Source: Muribaculaceae bacterium
GTDB lineage: Bacteria; Bacteroidota; Bacteroidia; Bacteroidales; Muribaculaceae
Direction: 5' to 3'
DNA: 27,979 nt
NCBI GenBank assembly: GCA_020026215.1
Contig: JAHHQT010000017.1
Coordinates: 1 to 27,979, forward strand
Shown here: positions 8,316 to 15,396 of the stretch, in pieces
How the letters are laid out: every line of letters starts with the position of its first letter
How positions within the stretch are numbered: position 1 is the first letter of the stretch
Notes under the pieces: generated by a model
Told to the model about the DNA's origin: nothing
The model's input: only the letters and a program-made list of their open reading frames with translations
Databases searched by the model: none
Position numbers and translations under genes: made by a program

Positions 8316-9581
8316 CTATTTACGGCGCTGAAAAAAGACTAAGTGTTCAAAAAAAACGACAAATAGGACACCCATAACGAATCCATTGGTCAAAATGGGC
8401 CTAACCAAGGGAGGAAGACTATTCGACAACTCTGAAGGTATCAATGAAACGAACAGACCTATACCCATAGGAATGGCAACAATCAAGGCGTGTTCAAAGG
8501 TTTGTATGGCTTTCGTTTCGGTCATCATGTTGAAAGCTGCCCCTAATTGAAGGATAACGATATACAACAGCATCACGCCAATCAACACATCGGGCAACAA
8601 AGTCAAAACGCTGACCAAAGAGGTGCTGAACGAACAAATCAGCAGACCGATACCGCACACCACAATCGGATAGCGTGAAGCACATCCTGATGTAGCGACA
8701 ATGCCTGGAGAAAGGGAGTAATCAACAGGACCGATGACACCGAACATACCTGCCAACGTATTGCCCAAACCAGTTAAGGCACAGCCTCGGTTCATTCTCT
8801 TCTCGGCATGGTCGGCATTGACCAGCCCATAGATAGACTGTATAGAGCCCAATTCATTGATTAACAAGGCAAAGAAACATATCAAAAAGGAAAGGATAAC
8901 TCCCATATTGAATTCGGGACGGATGAAGAAATCTGACATCTTGAAACTACCGTTCACATCCGCCAGTTCAGGAACAGGATTGAATAGATAGTAAACTACC
9001 GAACCCAAAGCCACCAATATCACCAGTGTAGTGGATTTCCAAATTCCACGCAACACATGATTGAGCGCAAATGCCAAAGTGACGGTTATAAGGGCAAAGA
9101 AGAAATTGAACACCATGCTACCGGTCTTGAATATCAAGTCCATGAACACGGGGGCAAGGGTCATGGCAATCAAACACAGAATGGTGATAATAATACGCGG
9201 AGTGAATATCTTCTGAATCTTGCCCAAAAGTCCCGAAATGGAAATCAGGAACAAAACCACACCACAAATGGCAATGGACGTGTAAATCACATCAAACCCG
9301 GCAGACTGCGCCGAAAGGATACCTACAATCAACACGGCGGCAGGTCCTATAACCAATGGCAACTTATGCCCAAACAAGGCTTGGACAATCATCACCAAGC
9401 CCACAACAAAATACAACTTCTGCAAATACAAAGTCTGCATCGCAGGATCATCAAAAAACTGTATTTTGCCGAGCATGGCACATGTCAACACATTGGGAGC
9501 GGAAATCACCAACCATTGCAAACCGTACATCAACAAATGGTTGAATTTCGGTCGTTCATTCAAGGTATATTTTAGATTCAT
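8316..9581 (-). CDS. NCS2/NAT-family nucleobase (uracil/xanthine-type) permease, divergent
   Basis: A 421-residue polytopic membrane protein with about 12-14 hydrophobic segments and the NCS2 layout: GLQWLVISAPN in the first helix, VIGPAAVLIVGI in the third, and NELGSIQSI with a conserved-position glutamate (E243). The family signature before TM10, normally Q/E-N-x-G followed by T-R/G-x-x-S-R, here reads DYSLSPGIVATSGCASR (residues 287-303). The fold is therefore clear but the substrate-binding Q/E-N pair is replaced by Ser-Pro. The protein probably imports a purine, pyrimidine or related compound with protons or sodium; which one is not predictable. The preceding gene on this strand is separated by a terminator, so it should have its own promoter within 9582-9611, but no good match was seen. 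Confidence 0.85.
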   Translation of the reverse strand: MNLKYTLNERPKFNHLLMYGLQWLVISAPNVLTCAMLGKIQFFDDPAMQTLYLQKLYFVVGLVMIVQALFGHKLPLVIGPAAVLIVGILSAQSAGFDVIYTSIAICGVVLFLISISGLLGKIQKIFTPRIIITILCLIAMTLAPVFMDLIFKTGSMVFNFFFALITVTLAFALNHVLRGIWKSTTLVILVALGSVVYYLFNPVPELADVNGSFKMSDFFIRPEFNMGVILSFLICFFALLINELGSIQSIYGLVNADHAEKRMNRGCALTGLGNTLAGMFGVIGPVDYSLSPGIVATSGCASRYPIVVCGIGLLICSFSTSLVSVLTLLPDVLIGVMLLYIVILQLGAAFNMMTETKAIQTFEHALIVAIPMGIGLFVSLIPSELSNSLPPLVRPILTNGFVMGVLFVVFFEHLVFFQRRK

Positions 9582-9611
9582 TGCAATCTGTTTTAAATGG
9601 GTTTAGAAAAC

Positions 9612-9648
9612 AAAAGGACTTTCCCATAGTAATGGCAAAGTCCTTTTT
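9612..9648 (-). terminator. Hairpin terminator of the TPR-protein gene
   Basis: Inverted repeat AAAAGGACTTT / AAAGTCCTTTT with a 14-base loop, 20 bases after the TPR gene's stop on the - strand and followed by a T-rich stretch. It insulates the nucleobase permease gene downstream. Confidence 0.8.
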
Positions 9649-9668
9649 ATACTGATAAAATTTTACTC

Positions 9669-10355
9669 TTATTTTTGAGCAGCCAAAGCTTTTGAACGTT
9701 CGATGTATTTTTCGATGTTCAAACGGTTAGCTTGGATGTATTCAATATAGTCAGCTTTGATAGCTTCGTAAACTTTAGCAGCTTCAGCGTGTTTGCCTAA
9801 TTCAGTCAAAACTGTAGCTTTTTTCATCATGAATACAGGAGTGTACAAAGAGTTGTTGTTTGATGTGCTGATTGCTTTATCGAAAGCAGAAACTGCTTCT
9901 TCATATTTTTTCAAGTTAACCAAGCAGTCACCTTTCAAAGATGCAGCAGCTGCACCTACCAATTCTTCTTCCAAATCATAGTCACTTACGTAAGCCAATG
10001 CTTCTTCATATTTACCTTCTTGGTAAAGTAGGATAGCAGCGCTCAAGTTAGCACGGTTTGAAATGTCATTGCTGTATTCTGCAGCAACTGCTTTGTATTG
10101 AGCCAAAGCTACAGAGTCATTGCTTTGCAACAATTCCATGTCTGCCTTGCCAATCATTTCGTTTGCGCCATCTTGACCTGATTTGTAGATTCCATAGTAA
10201 TAACCTAGACCTAAGCCAATAACAACCAACAAAGCAACAATGTACCAAATTACTTTGTTTTTGTTTTGTTCAACTCGTTGTTCCATTGTCGATAAAGACT
10301 CGTTCAACTCGTCAATTGAAGTGCGTGTTGCACTTTGTTTTCTTTCTTTTGCCAT
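9669..10355 (-). CDS. Membrane-anchored tetratricopeptide-repeat protein
   Basis: A 228-residue protein with a charged, Ser/Thr-rich and Gln-rich cytoplasmic N-terminus (about 34 residues), one transmembrane helix at about residues 35-55 (VIWYIVALLVVIGLGLGYYYG), and a C-terminal part of TPR-like helical pairs, for example AAILLYQEGKYEEALAYV, LKGDCLVNLKKYEEAVSAFD and KKATVLTELGKHAEAAKVYE. The layout resembles YfgM-like ancillary proteins, which work with the secretion machinery or chaperones in the periplasm, but that role is only inferred from the shape. It is monocistronic, with a terminator after it and a divergent promoter region shared with yaaA. Confidence 0.85.
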   Translation of the reverse strand: MAKERKQSATRTSIDELNESLSTMEQRVEQNKNKVIWYIVALLVVIGLGLGYYYGIYKSGQDGANEMIGKADMELLQSNDSVALAQYKAVAAEYSNDISNRANLSAAILLYQEGKYEEALAYVSDYDLEEELVGAAAASLKGDCLVNLKKYEEAVSAFDKAISTSNNNSLYTPVFMMKKATVLTELGKHAEAAKVYEAIKADYIEYIQANRLNIEKYIERSKALAAQK

Positions 10356-10393
10356 TTTATTTTATTTTTTTCTATTTTTCACTTCGTGAATTG

Positions 10394-10401
10394 CAAAATT
10401 A
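10394..10401 (-). promoter_or_regulatory. Candidate -7 box for the TPR-protein gene
   Basis: TAATTTTG on the - strand matches TAnnTTTG, 38 bases before the start codon. The upstream -33 position has no clear TTTG. Confidence 0.45.
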
Positions 10402-10453
10402 ATAGATAAATATTATTTATGAAAAATTTAAGGCTTAATTTTACCTTAAATTG

Positions 10454-10461
10454 TACTTTTG
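10454..10461 (+). promoter_or_regulatory. Candidate -7 box for yaaA
   Basis: TACTTTTG matches TAnnTTTG and ends 24 bases before the yaaA ATG. No convincing -33 box upstream. Confidence 0.5.
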
Positions 10462-10485
10462 TAGGCAAAATCAATAAATATTCTG

Positions 10486-11247
10486 ATGCTTACACTTTTA
10501 TCTTGTGCAAAAACTATGCGTTCAGTGGATTTTCAATCAAAATTCCCTGCATCAAGACCTTTATTTGAAGAAACGGCAAAACACTCGGCTTCCCTATTGG
10601 CAACGATGTCTGTAGAGGATTTGGGAGAAATGCTGGGCGTGAATTCCAAGATAGCCTCTGAGAACAAATTGAACTACCTCAACTTCTCGGTCGAAGGTCT
10701 GAATAACCTCCCTGCGGTATTGGCTTACAACGGTATCGCATTCAAGCATTTGAATCCCGACGATTTCACCGCAGAGGAAGCAGAATTCGCACAGGGCCAC
10801 TTGTTCATCACCTCTTTTCTTTACGGTCTGCTCCGTCCGGGCGACAACATCCAACCCTACCGTTTGGAAGGCAAAGCCGTCATCCCGGGCAACGAAAGCA
10901 ATATGTTTGCTTTTTGGAAACCGAAATTGACCGATGTCTTGATTGAATCTGTACAGAAAGCCGGCGGTATTCTCTGCAACTTGGCAAGTAACGAAATGAA
11001 GAATTTGTTTGACTGGAAACGAGTCAATAAGGAAGTGGAAATCGTTACTCCTGAATTCAAAGTGGCAAAGAACGGTAAATTGGTATCATCGTCAGTCTAT
11101 GCCAAGATGGGACGTGGCGAAATAACACGATTCATCATCAAGAACCGTCTCCAGTCGCCTGACGATTTGACGGCATTCACAGGTCTGACCAATTTCGCCT
11201 ACGATGCCTCCATTTCCACCCCCGAAAATCCGATTTTCATCATCTAA
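10486..11247 (+). CDS. yaaA: Peroxide stress protein YaaA (UPF0246)
   Basis: A 253-residue cytoplasmic protein that matches the YaaA family along its whole length, from MLTLLSCAKTM to FAYDASISTPENPIFII. Typical stretches are LPAVLAYNGIAFKHL, FLYGLLRPGDNIQPYRLEG and LASNEMKNLFDW. In E. coli YaaA is induced through OxyR and lowers intracellular free iron during hydrogen peroxide stress; more recent structural work shows a DNA-binding fold. The present gene has no oxidative-stress neighbours. It is divergent from the TPR gene and ends at a terminator shared with the MORN gene. Confidence 0.93.
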   Translation: MLTLLSCAKTMRSVDFQSKFPASRPLFEETAKHSASLLATMSVEDLGEMLGVNSKIASENKLNYLNFSVEGLNNLPAVLAYNGIAFKHLNPDDFTAEEAEFAQGHLFITSFLYGLLRPGDNIQPYRLEGKAVIPGNESNMFAFWKPKLTDVLIESVQKAGGILCNLASNEMKNLFDWKRVNKEVEIVTPEFKVAKNGKLVSSSVYAKMGRGEITRFIIKNRLQSPDDLTAFTGLTNFAYDASISTPENPIFII

Positions 11248-11251
11248 ATAA

Positions 11252-11284
11252 AAAAACAGCACTCAAAATTGGGTGCTGTTTTAT
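11252..11284. terminator. Bidirectional terminator between yaaA and the MORN-protein gene
   Basis: Inverted repeat AACAGCACTC / GGGTGCTGTT (one T-G wobble) with an AAAATT loop, flanked by A-rich sequence on the left and T-rich on the right. It lies just after yaaA and abuts the stop codon of the MORN gene on the other strand. Confidence 0.88.
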
Positions 11285-11285
11285 T

Positions 11286-11645
11286 TTATCTGAACGCCTT
11301 GTCCGATGATTTCACGCAACTGCCGTGCTCGCAAAGTTTAAATTCGGTAGTACCGTCAGGTTTGAACTTCACAATCGTATGTTTGCGTTCATGGAAGAAA
11401 TATTCCATGATAAGCACAGTTCCATCACTGCGGTAAAATGCGCCTTTTCCCTCCAAATGACCGTCCACCCAGTTTCCTTTGTAGATGTTACCGTCATTCC
11501 AATAGCAAGTTCCCTTTCCGCTATGTTTTCCGCGGTTAAACTCACCGATATAGATTCCGTTTTCCAGTTTTTCGTAACCAAATATCCGAATCTTTCCGCT
11601 ATTGTTTTTATGGCACTTTATAGATATAATCTTCCTCTCTTTCAT
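11286..11645 (-). CDS. Small MORN-repeat protein, third gene of the RyR-channel operon
   Basis: A 119-residue protein with two clear MORN repeats, YIGEFNRGKHSGKGTCYWNDG (split: residues 32-52) and YKGNWVDGHLEGKGAFYRSDG (residues 55-75), and a degenerate third at about 78-98. MORN repeats form beta hairpins; in eukaryotes some bind membranes or act as scaffolds, while many bacterial ones are of unknown role. There is no signal peptide, so it is expected in the cytoplasm. Its ATG lies 2 bases after the stop of the channel gene, which strongly suggests translational coupling and a shared function, perhaps as a partner of the channel's cytosolic domain. That role is inference. Confidence 0.85.
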   Translation of the reverse strand: MKERKIISIKCHKNNSGKIRIFGYEKLENGIYIGEFNRGKHSGKGTCYWNDGNIYKGNWVDGHLEGKGAFYRSDGTVLIMEYFFHERKHTIVKFKPDGTTEFKLCEHGSCVKSSDKAFR

Positions 11646-11647
11646 TG

Positions 11648-13606
11648 CTACAATTCTATCAAATGCTCAGCGATATTACGGTCATAATTCTTAGAGTCTT
11701 CAGACAATTCATCATAAGGTCGTATATCGGCATGAGTAAAATACTTATTCTTCTTTTCTTTCAATTCCTGCGAAGACAATGCCGCTCTTTGCTCAGCAGT
11801 CATAGCATGGTAGCCGACAAGCAGTTTCTCAACATTCCAACGGTTGTGCTCTGTTCTGGCAAGGACTTCAATCTCTTCAACTGTCAAATTCCGCTTCTCC
11901 AACAAGTTTCCATTTGTATCTAATTCAAGACCAATCGAACGGATTTTACCAGGAATGGAGTTCGCAGAATATACATTCGATAATTGATGTGCAAATATCA
12001 GACCAAACCACAAATTGTCCAACACATTGACATCGTTGGTCAATTTCTCCTTGTCACTGATATGTCTGTACAAATAGTTGATTTTCTTTGCCTTGTCCAA
12101 TCGACTCTTCAAAAATTCATCGTAGCAGTCATGCTCCATGCCGAATGGATAAACATTCTTGTATCTTACCGTCTTATGCGCCAGTTCCAATACTTTTCCC
12201 ATGGCAGGCTGATAGGCAAAAACAGGGATTTGGTGAATATAGACCTCATCAGGCAAATATAGAGACATCGCCGTATTTGCCACCAATTCTGCATCACAAA
12301 CGGCAATAGTCAAATAGTCATTCTTTTCTTCGCACCACAGAGCTATCAACTCACGTACTTCGGGAGTTTCGATACCACCGTTTACAAATTCCCATTCCAC
12401 GTCCAAAAAGTCGCCATAGCAGCCCTTAGGCGTTGTAAGCACGTCTTTCTTCTCGCCATTCTCCCAATAGACATATCGGGAATTTGACAAGTCAAACAAT
12501 GAATTATAATGCCCCTTGAAGAAATTCATTTCCTGCTCGATGCTTGCACCGATAAACGTAATTTTTGTACGGGTTTTTGAATCTCCTTCCTTGAAATTAG
12601 GATAGTGTGTCACATGAGCAGCAGTCGTAGCCATGGCAATCGCCATCGGAGTCATCCCAACTACTACAAAATGGACGCGCTTGTCGGATTTCTTGCCAAT
12701 TCCCTCTCGGTCAATGGCAGGATAGGTCAATCCCTTATATCGGCGAGTCACCAAGACCTGCTGAGCCCAGTTCTCCAACGAATTGACGATAGTCAATTTC
12801 AACGGAGAATGTTTTCTCTCCTCTGCTTTGGTTTCAAACTGGAAAACATGATAAGATGTCTGATTATTGATAACCATATAGCATTTCATTGGATTGTTAA
12901 CTCGGTTATTGCACAAGGCTTCTATTTTTTCCAGACAGGAAATATTTTTCGCATCATGCTGTACCTCATTGTTTTCGCCAATGATATAAACTCTATTTGC
13001 ATATTGCACCCTTACTTGTTTCAGCACATCATCCGAATCGCGACTACCGAAAAGCAACACCAATCGCTTCATTTCGTTTTTGTCCAATTCGGAATAAAGG
13101 CGTTCGTACAAGTCCTCCACATTCGTATCAGTCAGCACGACAATATCCTTTCCCTTAAATTTTGCCTTACAGGAGAACGACTTTATCATATTTGCCAACA
13201 TTTCGTTAGCTCCGAGAATCAGAATATGGTCTTTGAATTTATAGCGAATCAAGCCTTTTTTAAACGCTGTAACTCGTTCTTCCAACATGTTGGAGATAAT
13301 GGAAATCAACACACCTGTAAAAAATACCGCCCCGAAAATGGAGATGAAGAATTCAAACATTCTGCGCCAGAACTCCTGCGACTCCCCTTCTTCCACGCCT
13401 TCCAACGGAGAGGAGAATACTCCGGGATCCATCATCAGTTCCAAGATACGTGACGGACGGTTAATCATATTGTTAAACCACACATTCAACAGATAGAAGA
13501 TACCGAAGAACAAAAGCAAAATGCCAACCAGCCAAAATATTTGTCTGAAACGTGCAGACGAGAACGAGCGGTCTGCTGACAGCCTTATGGTCTTGAAGAT
13601 TTTCAT
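11648..13606 (-). CDS. CASTOR/POLLUX-like ion channel with RCK-type domains and a C-terminal RyR domain
   Basis: A 652-residue protein. TM1 is at about residues 24-43, a pore-loop-like segment at 52-66 (ILELMMDPGVF, with MDPG at 59-62), TM2 at 86-107, then EERVTAFKKG, a linker seen after TM2 in CASTOR/POLLUX-type channels. Two Rossmann-like regulatory units follow, the first starting at KDHILILGANE (125-134) and the second at VHFVVVGMTP (311-320). The last 80 or so residues are a divergent RyR domain with ARTEHNRW (583-590) and PYDELSEDSKNYDRN (630-644). From known families one expects a tetrameric inner-membrane cation channel gated by ligands bound to its cytosolic ring. Ion and ligand are unknown; the canonical K+ filter TVGYG is absent. 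It lies 27 bases after the stand-alone RyR gene. Confidence 0.82.
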   Translation of the reverse strand: MKIFKTIRLSADRSFSSARFRQIFWLVGILLLFFGIFYLLNVWFNNMINRPSRILELMMDPGVFSSPLEGVEEGESQEFWRRMFEFFISIFGAVFFTGVLISIISNMLEERVTAFKKGLIRYKFKDHILILGANEMLANMIKSFSCKAKFKGKDIVVLTDTNVEDLYERLYSELDKNEMKRLVLLFGSRDSDDVLKQVRVQYANRVYIIGENNEVQHDAKNISCLEKIEALCNNRVNNPMKCYMVINNQTSYHVFQFETKAEERKHSPLKLTIVNSLENWAQQVLVTRRYKGLTYPAIDREGIGKKSDKRVHFVVVGMTPMAIAMATTAAHVTHYPNFKEGDSKTRTKITFIGASIEQEMNFFKGHYNSLFDLSNSRYVYWENGEKKDVLTTPKGCYGDFLDVEWEFVNGGIETPEVRELIALWCEEKNDYLTIAVCDAELVANTAMSLYLPDEVYIHQIPVFAYQPAMGKVLELAHKTVRYKNVYPFGMEHDCYDEFLKSRLDKAKKINYLYRHISDKEKLTNDVNVLDNLWFGLIFAHQLSNVYSANSIPGKIRSIGLELDTNGNLLEKRNLTVEEIEVLARTEHNRWNVEKLLVGYHAMTAEQRAALSSQELKEKKNKYFTHADIRPYDELSEDSKNYDRNIAEHLIEL

Positions 13607-13633
13607 GTGTATTTCAAAGTTATAAGGATAGTG

Positions 13634-13924
13634 TTATTTCTTTTTGATGTCGTATCCGGATTTTACAATCAGTTTCAAGGTCTCAATAGAAGTATTGCGG
13701 TCATAGTCCTTTTCCACCTCAGGAAGTTCTTCGTATGGTACAAGGCAAGGATGCGTCTTCTTCACGTCATCACGCTTTTCACCATAAGTCCAGCCCTGGG
13801 CCATACGTGACGCAGCCCAAACTTCATGTACATTACGGGCCATTTGTTCGCAAAGTTCATTCAACGATTCCGGCAGTTTCACATCAGAGGTATCCATAGG
13901 CTTCGGCGTATATTGTTTTCCCAT
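13634..13924 (-). CDS. Stand-alone RyR (ryanodine-receptor repeat) domain protein
   Basis: A 96-residue protein that is almost entirely one RyR domain (Pfam RyR family). It runs from YTPKPMDTSDVKLPESL through ARNVHEVWAASRMAQGWTYG (residues 29-48) and HPCLVPYEELPEVEKDYDR (58-76) to the end, close to the pattern of the repeats in animal ryanodine receptors. No signal peptide or membrane segment, so it is cytoplasmic. It is the first gene of an operon whose second gene also ends in a RyR domain. It may bind the same small ligand or contact the channel; the biochemical function of bacterial RyR domains is not established as far as I know. The start at 13922-13924 fits a promoter about 34 bases upstream. 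Confidence 0.9.
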   Translation of the reverse strand: MGKQYTPKPMDTSDVKLPESLNELCEQMARNVHEVWAASRMAQGWTYGEKRDDVKKTHPCLVPYEELPEVEKDYDRNTSIETLKLIVKSGYDIKKK

Positions 13925-13957
13925 ATTTTCAGTATTAAACGGTTTTACTTATAAATT

Positions 13958-13990
13958 CAAAGTTACAATTTTTCATTTATAAAACGAAAA
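13958..13990 (-). promoter_or_regulatory. Promoter of the RyR-channel-MORN operon
   Basis: On the - strand TAACTTTG (13958-13965) matches TAnnTTTG exactly, and TTTTCG lies about 19 bases upstream where TTTG is expected. It sits between the der terminator and the RyR gene, so the operon is independently transcribed. Confidence 0.6.
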
Positions 13991-13992
13991 GT

Positions 13993-14031
13993 CTAAAAAC
14001 AATGCACCCCACAGCTGATGCTGTAGGGTGC
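13993..14031 (-). terminator. Hairpin terminator after der
   Basis: Arms GCACCC-C-ACAGC and GCTGT-A-GGGTGC (14004-14031, one mismatch, TGAT loop). On the - strand the hairpin is followed by ATTGTTTTT. It lies 23 bases after the der stop codon and ends the DUF177-rpmF-fabH-era-der group. Confidence 0.85.
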
Positions 14032-14053
14032 GGATATGTAATGTGAAATATTT

Positions 14054-15370
14054 CTATTTTTCACGCATGAAAATCTTGACCGGAGTACCCGAGAATTCCC
14101 ATTTTTCGCGAATCTTATTTTCCAAGTATCTGCGGTATGGTTCTTTCACCCATTGAGGCAGGTTACAGAAGAAAATGAATGTCGGCACTTGTGCGCCTTT
14201 CAACATGGTGGTGTATTTAATCTTCACATATTTACCCTTATTTGCAGGAGGAGGATATGCTCCAATCACCTCTTGCATATAGTTGTTCAATTGTGAAGTA
14301 GGCACTGTACGACGACGGTTTTCGTAAACCTCAACAGCTGTTTCAAGCACCTTGTAGATACGTTGTTTGGTCAATGCAGAACCGAAGATGATAGGGAAAT
14401 CAGAGAACGGAGCGAAACGGCTTCTGATAGCATCTTCGAAGTGTTTGATAGCCACTTGGCTCTTGTCTTCCACCAAGTCCCATTTATTGACACAAACCAC
14501 CAAACCCTTGTTGTTCTTTTGAATCAATGAGAAGATGTTCACGTCCTGTGCTTCAATACCGCGAGTGGCATCAATCATCAGGATACAAACGTCTGAATTC
14601 TCAATGGCACGAATACTTCTCAATACAGAATAGTATTCAATATCTTCGTTCACCTTCGCTTTCTTGCGGATACCAGCTGTATCCACCAAATAGAAGTCGA
14701 AGCCGAATTTGTTGTAACGTGTATAGATACTGTCTCTCGTAGTTCCGGCAATGTTCGTAACAATGTTACGTTCTTCACCGATAAATGCGTTCACGATTGA
14801 TGATTTGCCCGCATTTGGACGACCGACGATAGTGAAACGTGGAATTTCTTCCAATTGCACGTCTTCCTCTTCTTTTTCAGGGAAGCGTTTCACAATTTCA
14901 TCCAACAAGTCGCCTGTTCCTGAACCGTTGACAGAAGAAATAGCGAAAGGATCGCCCAAGCCCATTCCGTAGAATTCAGCGGCTTGATAGCCCATTTCAT
15001 TGGTATCTGCCTTATTGGCAATCAAGATAACGGGTTTCTTTGCACGGCGCAAGATGCCTGCCACCTTGTCATCCAAGTCTGTAGTTCCGTTTTGCACGTC
15101 AACCACAAACAATATAACGTCGGCTTCTTCGATAGCGATAGAAACCTGTTTGTTGATTTCGCCTTCAAATATATCTTCGGAGTTGACTACCCAACCGCCG
15201 GTATCGACAATTGAGAACTCTTGTCCGCACCATTCCACCTTTCCATATTGGCGGTCGCGTGTTGTACCCGATGTGTCGTTGACAATCGCTGTACGAGTTT
15301 GTGTGAGTCGGTTAAATAGAGTCGACTTACCTACGTTTGGTCGCCCTACAATTGCTACTAATCGTCCCAT
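14054..15370 (-). CDS. der: Ribosome biogenesis GTPase Der (EngA)
   Basis: A 438-residue protein with two consecutive GTPase domains, the hallmark of Der. G1 loops are GRPNVGKS (residues 9-16) and GRPNAGKS (183-190); the switch motifs include DTGG and DTAG; the base-specificity motifs are NKAD (119-122) and NKWD. The C-terminal KH-like domain ends with EKWEFSGTPVKIFMREK, as in the family. Der assists assembly of the 50S subunit and is normally essential. It follows era by 26 bases and has an AAGGAG site 10 bases before its ATG, which supports this start. Confidence 0.97.
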   Translation of the reverse strand: MGRLVAIVGRPNVGKSTLFNRLTQTRTAIVNDTSGTTRDRQYGKVEWCGQEFSIVDTGGWVVNSEDIFEGEINKQVSIAIEEADVILFVVDVQNGTTDLDDKVAGILRRAKKPVILIANKADTNEMGYQAAEFYGMGLGDPFAISSVNGSGTGDLLDEIVKRFPEKEEEDVQLEEIPRFTIVGRPNAGKSSIVNAFIGEERNIVTNIAGTTRDSIYTRYNKFGFDFYLVDTAGIRKKAKVNEDIEYYSVLRSIRAIENSDVCILMIDATRGIEAQDVNIFSLIQKNNKGLVVCVNKWDLVEDKSQVAIKHFEDAIRSRFAPFSDFPIIFGSALTKQRIYKVLETAVEVYENRRRTVPTSQLNNYMQEVIGAYPPPANKGKYVKIKYTTMLKGAQVPTFIFFCNLPQWVKEPYRRYLENKIREKWEFSGTPVKIFMREK

Positions 15371-15380
15371 ATAATACGTT

Positions 15381-15386
15381 CTCCTT
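15381..15386 (-). promoter_or_regulatory. Shine-Dalgarno site of der
   Basis: AAGGAG 10 bases before the ATG of der on the - strand, in the short era-der gap. Such a match is uncommon among the genes of this window. Confidence 0.5.
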
Positions 15387-15396
15387 TCCTTTTTAG

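Noticed and set aside
9057..9575. 172-residue + strand open frame opposite the nucleobase permease
   Set aside because: Gln/His/Asn-rich reverse reading of membrane-protein codons; no independent evidence.
12605..13453. 282-residue + strand open frame opposite the channel gene
   Set aside because: It is antisense to a protein with clear domains, has a His/Phe/Ile-rich composition typical of reverse-frame reading, and has no promoter or recognisable domain.
14004..14031. Hairpin before the RyR operon as an operator or riboswitch
   Set aside because: It lies upstream of the operon's promoter and directly after der, with a T-rich tail in the right direction, so a der terminator explains it.
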